Assembly (NCBI GenBank): GCA_949825065.1
Contig: OX463852.1
Coordinates: forward strand, 12,272,897 to 12,336,896
Direction: 5' to 3'
DNA from: Odontocerum albicorne
Taxonomy: Eukaryota; Arthropoda; Insecta; Trichoptera; Odontoceridae
Length of the DNA: 64,000 nt
Shown here one piece after another: positions 57,724 through 64,000 of this stretch (position 1 is its first letter; each line of letters opens with the position of its first letter). The notes beneath the pieces were generated by a model, which made no database searches, was not told where the DNA came from, and worked only from the letters and a program-made list of their open reading frames with translations. The translations under genes were made by a program, and so were the position numbers.

Positions 57724-57824
57724 AATCACAACATATGTTAGCTTGTTTTTTTACATAATCACAACATATGTTAGCTTGTTTTTTTACATAAAATCACAAC
57801 ATATGTTAGCTTGTTTTTTTACAT
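57724..57824. repeat. 33-bp tandem repeat, three copies
   Basis: AATCACAACATATGTTAGCTT plus GTTTTTTTACAT repeats at 57724, 57757 and 57792 (two extra bases before the third). Confidence 0.95.
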
Positions 57825-58047
57825 ACGCTGTTGTAATTATTACTATAAAACGTTACATAACGTCCATGTATCAATATTGCTATAGCTGGCAAAATCTAGC
57901 TTAAGTGTTTTTTAATACAAATAGCAAAACAGACGTTTCAATCTAAACAAGTAATTTGATTTATATTTGATGTATTTTATATCGAGCAAAATTGTCAGTT
58001 ATTTTGTGGATGAAAGGCATCTTTGCGTGTATTATTTTATTATGTGC

Positions 58048-58360
58048 CAACTCTTGCACTTCAGCAATCACACTGTCTTGTCAAATTAAAAGCAATGTCA
58101 AGGCAAGCCAAATTCCAAGACGATCGGCAGGTTTAATCTGCTGCAGCTTTTCTTTAGAGTATTATAAAGCGCTTTTTAATGTTGCTTAGTAGTGTTATAA
58201 GCATTTTCGATATGCAGAATGTAAGGTACAAAAAATACGAATTCAGATGTATGATCGTTTGTCTAAGATTAAAATCAGTCCATAAGTGAATCCGTCAGAA
58301 ATCGAACCTAGACGCGCCGGTTTGCTTCATTTGAATGCTGACCGCGGTCGCGCACAGGCA
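58048..58360 (-). mobile_element. SINE-4 copy 2 (minus)
   Basis: Inverted, the head has GACCGCGGTCAGCATTC and B-box TAGGTTCGATTTCTG. The far end shows CAGTGTGATTGCTGAAGTGC, and CTGCCGATCGTC lies between, as in 37300-37588. Confidence 0.65.
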
Positions 58361-58364
58361 TACT

Positions 58365-59425
58365 AAATCTATTATTTTTTTACACAATTTCTTCTCCGTT
58401 ATCTTACTCATCTAACAAATTTATCGGGTACTGGTTGAGATTTGTGGCGAAAAAATCTAAACTTTCTATAATTTATTATTTCTTTTTAATTTTTTTATCC
58501 TACAAAAACGCATTTGTTTGCTTCGTTAAACATGTGGTTTTTTTCTCATTGTAACATATCCCAATTCGACATTAACGTGAAACATACGTTTTTTTACGTT
58601 ACACACCTTTTTAAATATGAAATTTTTTTTAAATACAGTTACATTTTTTAAAATTTTAACGATGTTTCGCCTTCCTTGATAAATTTCTTTTCCTAAACTG
58701 GGCCGAAAGAAGTAAATTACTGTTCAGAGAATTCCAACCGTTTTCTCACTTCAATCTCACTACTTTAACGGTCCTTTAGGCCAGATTTAAGGGTAGGCTT
58801 CCAGTTCTCATCGTATGTCCGCCCCAGTCCTATAGTTTTATGGACCCTTAGGGTGACAAATAAGCCTGGAGGTCATGACATTAACTACATCTCTAGGACT
58901 GAGAGGGTGAGACGTACCAGACTGTCACACAAATCTCTTCAGATATGTGGATGGACACTTCTAATGTCAGCTTGTGTTTTAGGGACAATTGGAAACTTCA
59001 ACCGTATTGGCTTGATTTAATTGCTAATACATTTTATTTGGGGCGCTTTTATATGGGTGCGGGATGTTTTCAATAGCAAAATATTATAACTTAATTGATA
59101 TAATAAAAACAAGTGAAACAAAGAAAGTTTTTAGTGCAAATTTCAACATTTGAATACTTGTGTTTTTCTAAGTATCTGATACCACCTTTGTTAGATAAAA
59201 CTTTAGATAAGAAGTGGGGAATTTTCTAAATTCTCGTGAAATGAATCATAAAAACGATAAAACTAAAATAAACGGTTTATATATGAAAGGTTTCGACTTT
59301 AACTTTGTGGATCTCCGTATTAAAATACTTTTTTACGCTTGTCACCCTACCTTCACAAACTGAGATCGTTTGTAACAACTGGAATATTTCTGCTTGAAGA
59401 GAGCCTCTTAAAAAAAGAAAATCTA
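58365..59425. other. Noncoding DNA with a moderately GC-rich part (58780-58990)
   Basis: No repeat or family recognised. The 58780-58990 part (CTGGAGGTCATGACATTAAC, GGACTGAGAGGGTGAGACG) is distinct from its flanks. Confidence 0.35.
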
Positions 59426-59430
59426 TTAAA

Positions 59431-59625
59431 TCCATTGTAGCCTTGCAAATAAAATGTCGATCTCCCAATCCGAAAGTTACGGGTTCGATTCCGTAACCCC
59501 GATGTTTTAAAAAAAGGATTTCTAGAAGGTATTTTATCACCTTTTTGGGTTGTTGGAAGAGATATCCACAGGACAATATGCTCGTCTGATTGTAATGTAC
59601 ACAACGAAAGTAATAATACAATGCA
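59431..59625 (+). mobile_element. SINE-1 copy (plus), left half of a tail-to-tail pair
   Basis: Head TCCATTGTAGCCTTGCAAAT, B-box GGGTTCGATTCCGTAACC, A-rich linker, GGGTTGTTGGAAGAGATATCC and GTCTGATTGTAATGTACACA. Confidence 0.75.
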
Positions 59626-59635
59626 GTACAGTTGT

Positions 59636-59835
59636 ATTACATTTTTGTTGTATAAAGTACAACCTGGCGAGCTTATTCCCATGCGAAACAATATCTTCAA
59701 ACCAATCTGAAAGATGTCTTGAGTGAAAACCAGACTAGAATCTTTTTTTCGAAAATCTGGGTTCTAACGGGAGTCAAACCAACAATCCACGAGTTAGGAA
59801 ACAAGCGTCTTACCAACTGAACTACATAGGTTGTC
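59636..59835 (-). mobile_element. SINE-1 copy (minus), right half of a tail-to-tail pair
   Basis: TGTATTACATTTTTGTTGTA, CCTGGCGAGCTTATTCCCATG, AACCAGACTAGAATC, GGGTTCTAACGGGAGTC and CTTACCAACTGAACTACATAG. Shares about ten bases of spacer with the preceding copy. Confidence 0.8.
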
Positions 59836-59989
59836 CAATATGTGTAAATCTGAAAAGATTCCTGATTATAAGTACGTACTATCAATATAACTTGTTTTCA
59901 ATACGTAGGTATGCCATCCCAATCATATTCAATACTATACATACGTTGTATAAAAAACCTCCATCCAAAATTTAAAGCAAAACTTTCCC

Positions 59990-60140
59990 CCTCTGTATTT
60001 TTATTTTCCGAGAAGCGTTCTACCCTCCCGGGGCGGTTTGTCTGTCGGCCTGATATTTTTCATAAGTTTATAGGTGCAGAAAATATGTTAACAAATGGCG
60101 AAACTTTCTTCACTGTCCTGGAAATAAAGATTACCTTTTT
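59990..60140. other. GC-richer patch of unknown role
   Basis: GTTCTACCCTCCCGGGGCGG and GTTTGTCTGTCGGCCTG stand out from AT-rich flanks. No repeat or coding match. Confidence 0.25.
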
Positions 60141-60289
60141 TATTCATCGGACACAGTTTTATTTATCTTTTCAGAACATTTTTATAAACATTTAGACTGT
60201 TTTTTCTAACTATTGAGAAAATTGTGCGAGTAATTATATAATTTATGGGAAAAAGTTTAAAAAATCCGCTATATTTTCTTGTAATACAT

Positions 60290-60900
60290 ATATACATACG
60301 AGTACTATCACGCCTTTTACATTTTTGGGTAGGCAAAGATAAAAGATATCCACGCCTTTATATTCATGCATACAGCTCTCACCCTCTCCACATACATATG
60401 TACATACACGCTCGTCGTCATTCGTCATACACGATCTTGTTTGTCATGCTTCTTACCTGTCCCTCAGTTAATATTTATCCAACTATCTCCTTTCACTCTT
60501 TTCTCGGTCTACCTTTTTCTCACTATCCACATTCATAAAGCTCCTCACATTTCCTTTCCACATTGTCCACCGGGCTCCTCACATTTCCTTTCCACATTGT
60601 CCTTTTCTTGGTCGTCCTCTACAACACCGACTTATCCTTGCAATATAAATTGGTTTAGTCTGTTTTTTGTCACCCATTCATTCAACGTGTCTAAACAATC
60701 TGAATGTAATATTTTTATTCTATTTAACAAAGGAGATTTTAACACATATTTATTCTTAATAATTACGTTTATCGATTTGTCATCCATTGACATACCACAT
60801 ATTCATCTCAATACACGAATTGATGCTATCTTTTCATTCATTTTCCACGTCCAAGTTCCAGTCTCGTATATCAATATTACACATATACGCTGTTGTAAAC
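60290..60900 (-). pseudogene. LINE-A 3' end (minus), long copy with an internal 34-bp duplication
   Basis: ACTATCACGCCTTTTACATTT opens the tail complement. CATTCAACGTGTCTAAACAAT (the FGHVE region) and ATTTTCCACGTCCAAGTTCCA are further in. GCTCCTCACATTTCCTTTCC is duplicated at 60540 and 60574. The antisense gives the spurious 179-codon plus frame 60366-60905. Confidence 0.65.
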
Positions 60901-61309
60901 GGTAATTTTAATATACGAGTATTTTGACATTATGAATAAACTGTACGATTTTTAAATAAAATTTTGTGTAAAAAAAATGATTTTATTGATATTTCTTGTT
61001 ATTAGATGGAAAATAAATAATTATTCAAGCTAATCGAATTAAAATATTTAAAAAATAATATACTTGTCAACCATTATCGTGATTTTAAACCACATCTTGT
61101 ATAAAATGTATTTAAATTTAGTATTAAAATGCAGTTTCGTATAAAATATTTTACATCAAATTAAAATACTTTTTTATTCAACTCATTATTTTTTTTTAAT
61201 GTTTTTGAAGTCGAGGTGTACAATTATTATCAAAACAAGTTATAATGACACATTTATTAAAAGTATACAAACATAAAAAAATATTTGTTTCCTGCACGCG
61301 ATGCTTAAT

Positions 61310-61480
61310 GAAATTACCGCATGACGTTTACCTCCCAGTCCCCGAAGGTGTCTTGCCGGGTGCGAGGTTTTTGTCGAGCAGCGAATTTATTGGATGTAAT
61401 GCAATTACTGACCGCGCCGCACCGCTCCTAATGCAATAAACGACGCTTTTTCGGCGTCTCAGTGGTAAACTCGTTTTACT
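61310..61480. promoter_or_regulatory. GC-richer island, candidate regulatory element
   Basis: CAGTCCCCGAAGGTGTCTTGC, GAATTTATTGGATGTAATGC, CAATTACTGACCGCGCCGC and GCAATAAACGACGC. Mixes GC-rich parts with TAAT/ATTA cores typical of homeodomain sites. No repeat match in the window. Confidence 0.35.
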
Positions 61481-61540
61481 GGATTGAAAAATACAGTATG
61501 CACCATTTTCATTAAAATTTATTTATTTTTTGAATAAGTA

Positions 61541-62452
61541 CGAGGCATATCCAGAAAGTAAGTGTACTGAATTTTTGTAGGTTACAATTTTTTTATTTAA
61601 ATAAAAAAATTACGTGGTTACCGTAGTACATATGTAAGCTATTTTTCGACATAGTCGCCATTCCTCTCAATGCAGGTGGTAAAGCGGGGTATCAACTTTT
61701 TAATGCCTTCTCCACCTCCTCCTTTACCTCCTCGTCGGATGAAAACCTTTTTCCACCCATGTGCAGCTTCAGGGAGGTAAAGAGATAGTAATCTGAAGGT
61801 GCTAGGTCAGGAGAATGCGCGGGATGGTTCAGGACATCCCATTTAAACGAGGCGAGCAGTTCCTTCGTGGCGTTGGCCGTGTGTGGTCTGGCATTGTCAT
61901 GCAGCAGGCAGACTCCCTTTGTCAGCATGCCTCTCCTCTTGTTCTGAATCACCCTCCGCAATTTTTTTAGGGTCTCACAATATCTTGCAGAGTTGATGGT
62001 CTCCCCTTGAGGCATATATTCAATTAAAATTATGCCTTGACAGTCCCAAAACACGGATGCCATGATTTTCTTGGCTGAAATTGTGGTTTTGAACTTTTTG
62101 GCGGAGGGTGAAGAGGTGTGACGCCACTGTTGAGACTGACTTTTGGTTTCAGGCATGTAGTGTGCAACCCAAGTTTCATCTCCAGTAACGATGGAGCGGA
62201 GAAATTAATCTCCATGGAGTTTGCAGCGCCTCAAAAACTCTTGCCCGGCATTATTTATTTCGCACTTGGCGGGAGATTGGATTGACATTTTTCACGAAAC
62301 GTGTTGTCGCGTCGACACTTCTCAACGTACTGAACAAATACCGGTCTCGTTGCGGAGGGGAAGGGTCAGGCTACACGGAAGTGTAACCAACATGTCGAAA
62401 ACAAAATCCATCCGGTCGTGGGAGCCTCAGTACACTTTCTGGATACGCCTAG
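61541..62452 (-). mobile_element. Mariner-A element with deleted transposase, 912 bp
   Basis: Terminal inverted repeats C(G/T)AGGC(A/G)TATCCAGAAAGT with TA on both sides (61539-61540 and 62453-62454). This is a Tc1/mariner insertion. On the minus strand the transposase starts at 62288 (MSIQSPAKCE) and ends with NGDYVEK followed by TAG. An in-frame deletion removes most of the N-terminal DNA-binding region. Confidence 0.93.
61631..62288 (-). pseudogene. Mariner transposase (DD34D), internally deleted, one stop
   Basis: Mariner transposase cuts and pastes its element between terminal repeats at TA sites. The minus frame starts MSIQSPAKCE at 62288 and joins in frame, across a missing segment of roughly 100 or more residues, to NNAGQEFLRRC. 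The missing part would hold both helix-turn-helix regions and the linker. The catalytic domain keeps all three acidic residues: GDETW, LLHDNARPHTAN, and HSPDLAPSDYYLF. The second and third are separated by 34 residues, the mariner pattern. Defects are a TAA just before FLRSIVTGDETW, and a small deletion with frameshift between EEVEKAL and KLIPRF near the C-terminus. Normal members have about 340-350 residues. This copy cannot make an active enzyme. The longest uninterrupted piece is 62156-61692 (154 codons). Confidence 0.9.
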
Positions 62453-62592
62453 TATTTGAAAAGAGTTGAGTATAACCTTAAAAAGAAACTTTTCATTGAA
62501 GACATTATCTTAATTTCATTAAACCAGTTTCGTTTTGTTACATAAATGTTTAAAATCATTTATTTTTTACATGAAAAGTATATATAGTTATT

Positions 62593-62692
62593 GGTTTAGT
62601 AAAACACTGTTTATTCCAGTTAATATAACGGTATAACCCTACCGGTTTTAATGAGTCTTGTTTGTGTTTTCTTGATGATGAGGTGTAAACTC
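62593..62692 (+). mobile_element. Palindromic MITE, half copy 3
   Basis: GTTTAGTAAAACACTGTTTA, ACGGTATAACCCTACCGG and GATGATGAGGTG match the left arm and loop of 5904-6112. The right arm is missing. Confidence 0.7.
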
Positions 62693-62904
62693 GTCAATTT
62701 AAGAAATTGTTGACTTACTTATTCTTTTTACAAATCGTTGTGGAAAGTAAATATTCATTTTACGCAAAACTCACAGTACGATAGTATTTATATATAATAC
62801 TACGAGTATTTATTATAAATCAAAATATCATTGTTAAACATTTAAAAACTTAAAAAAAACTTTTACTATGGTATGTGGAAATGCAATTAATGTAACCTTC
62901 CACT

Positions 62905-63160
62905 CACATTTGCATTACATAGTATTTTTTCATTCGTTCATTCCACGTGCCCAAACCATCTCAGAGTGATCTTGTTCATCTTACTCAACACATCAACTTT
63001 AAGTTTACACTCATACCTAATCACTTCATTCCGTATTGTCATCCATTTAACTCCGTGTATTATTTTCAGTGCACGCAGTTCTCCGGCATTTATTTGGCTC
63101 CTTTCAGACTTTTTCCACGTCCTCGTTTCACTTCTATACATCTAAATTGGTACTAAAATA
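62905..63160 (-). pseudogene. LINE-A fragment around the LRWFGHVE motif (minus)
   Basis: The minus frame 63141-62938 reads SETRTWKKSERSQINAGELR, ALKIIHGVKW, then MNKITLRWFGHVE. In order these match the region just after the reverse transcriptase of arthropod endonuclease/reverse-transcriptase LINEs (YGSE.W......N.....E...L..I.GV...D.IRN......L....I...L.WFGHV.RM). This is the best-preserved coding fragment of the family here. The catalytic YADD region is outside it and not present. Confidence 0.8.
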
Positions 63161-63399
63161 CTGTTGTGGAATATCATCATAACAGAATACACTGTAAATT
63201 TTCAAACCTATGAAATCATACCTAAGTGTTTATTCCTCATGAATGAAAAACTTTGTAAATGGAAAGACATTTTTAGATGAAATTGAATACATCTGATTTT
63301 ATAAAAAGAAAATTGTTCATATTAGCCAAAAATTGCGCGACGAAATATTGGATTCAATTTGCAACATACAATGTTTTAATCTTGTACAGAAAATTCCTG

Positions 63400-63640
63400 T
63401 CCTGGTCCGTTTTATCGGATAGAGCGACGGACTGGGGAAATAAAACGAACCCCCCAGAGGACAAATAACCGGAGCTTTCTCCGAAAAATAGTAGAACAAA
63501 ACAGTTTGCCGTTCATTTGTTCCCAATGCTATTAAGGTGGCGCGGCCTCGGGGGGCTTAATTGTATTCCCGATAGTCCCAATCTTCTCGTAAGTCTCATC
63601 AGCGAATGAGGCTGAACGATATTCCCGAACGAATCTCCAA
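63400..63640. promoter_or_regulatory. GC-richer island, candidate regulatory element
   Basis: GGTCCGTTTTATCGGATAGAG, GGTGGCGCGGCCTCGGGGGG, TTCCCGATAGTCCCAATC and CATCAGCGAATGAGGCTGAAC. No repeat match within the window; two weak opposing open frames cross it. A short TA repeat follows at about 63640-63652. Confidence 0.35.
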
Positions 63641-63804
63641 TATATATATATATAGCTTGAATCTCAATTTTACTTCGTGGAACATTAAAAATTTGAAGTA
63701 TTTTGTATGAAAAACTTTCGCGTATAATAAATACTAAATGTTTTCAGTTGAATATGCCTGAAAACGAGTTGTCTAATTTGAAACTAGTTTGGTGCAATAT
63801 ATAT

Positions 63805-64000
63805 ACATCCCATCTCCCTGTCGGGGTAGGCAGAGAGGACAAAGCGCAAGACTTTCCTATCTCTGCACACATCCTTCACGTCTTCCACATCTATACAACT
63901 TCAACGATTTCCCTGACTTTCTGTTTCCTTCTTTCAGAATATAATTTACGAATCCAACCATACTTTCTTTGGTCTTTCTCTACCACATATTTCACTCACA
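63805..64000 (-). pseudogene. LINE-A 3' end (minus), runs off the window
   Basis: The + strand begins with CCCATCTCCCTGTCGGGGTAG and GCAGAGAGGACAAAGCGC. On the minus strand this gives GRERPKKVWLD, DVKDVCRDRKVLRF and SAYPDREMGCIYI, the C-terminal end and untranslated start of the LINE. It continues beyond base 64000, so it may be longer than the others. Confidence 0.75.

Noticed and set aside
59277..59700. Two overlapping minus frames of 114 and 115 codons
   Set aside because: They run through the SINE-1 tail-to-tail pair.
60366..60905. Plus-strand open frame of 179 codons, apparently rich in Ser/His/Phe
   Set aside because: It is the antisense of a LINE-A 3' fragment. The same antisense frames appear at 51616-52230 and 43541-43830.

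Overview
The window is strongly AT-rich eukaryotic DNA with no long open reading frame and no bacterial-style gene organisation. It carries many degraded copies of tRNA-derived SINEs, endonuclease/reverse-transcriptase LINE 3' ends, mariner elements and hAT elements. That mix and texture fit an arthropod, most likely an insect, but the sequence alone does not fix the order. Almost all short open frames of 60-180 codons fall in repeats or AT-rich sequence and are not genes.

Left end (1-2.6 kb). A GC/CpG-rich island lies at about 1060-1680. A TATA box at 1995-2005 follows, with an initiator-like site near 2022, an AT-rich leader holding upstream ORFs, and an ATG at 2527. This short coding exon ends at a good splice donor (AAG|GTAGGT, exon end 2563). 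The simplest reading is the 5' end of a plus-strand gene whose first intron fills most or all of the remaining 61 kb. The protein cannot be recognised from 12 codons.

Middle and right (2.6-64 kb). The rest is noncoding sequence layered with transposons. There are at least four SINE-like families: SINE-1 with about 20 copies; SINE-2 with a GGTTCGAAC-type B box; SINE-3 sharing a GGGGCCGAA(G/A) 3' part; SINE-4 with two copies. There are also about eleven 3' fragments of one LINE family (A), two of a second (B), one of a third (C), and two copies of a further retroelement tail (D). DNA transposons include two deleted mariners with terminal repeats, a mariner 5' fragment, a mariner relic, a 520-bp hAT element with a target-site duplication, isolated hAT ends, and palindromic foldback MITEs. 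Several minisatellites with 32-50 bp units occur, four of them within 54.0-57.9 kb.

Between the repeats lie a few locally GC-richer islands (about 25.1-25.4, 34.0-34.2, 52.4-52.7, 53.36-53.46, 55.4-55.6, 57.0-57.2, 61.3-61.5 and 63.4-63.6 kb). They stand out from the AT-rich background and are candidates for conserved regulatory elements. No new multi-gene system is visible. The most interesting items are the hAT element, the two long palindromes, the SINE-3 copy with a triplicated promoter-box region, the mutually complementary mariner remnants, and the GC-rich islands.
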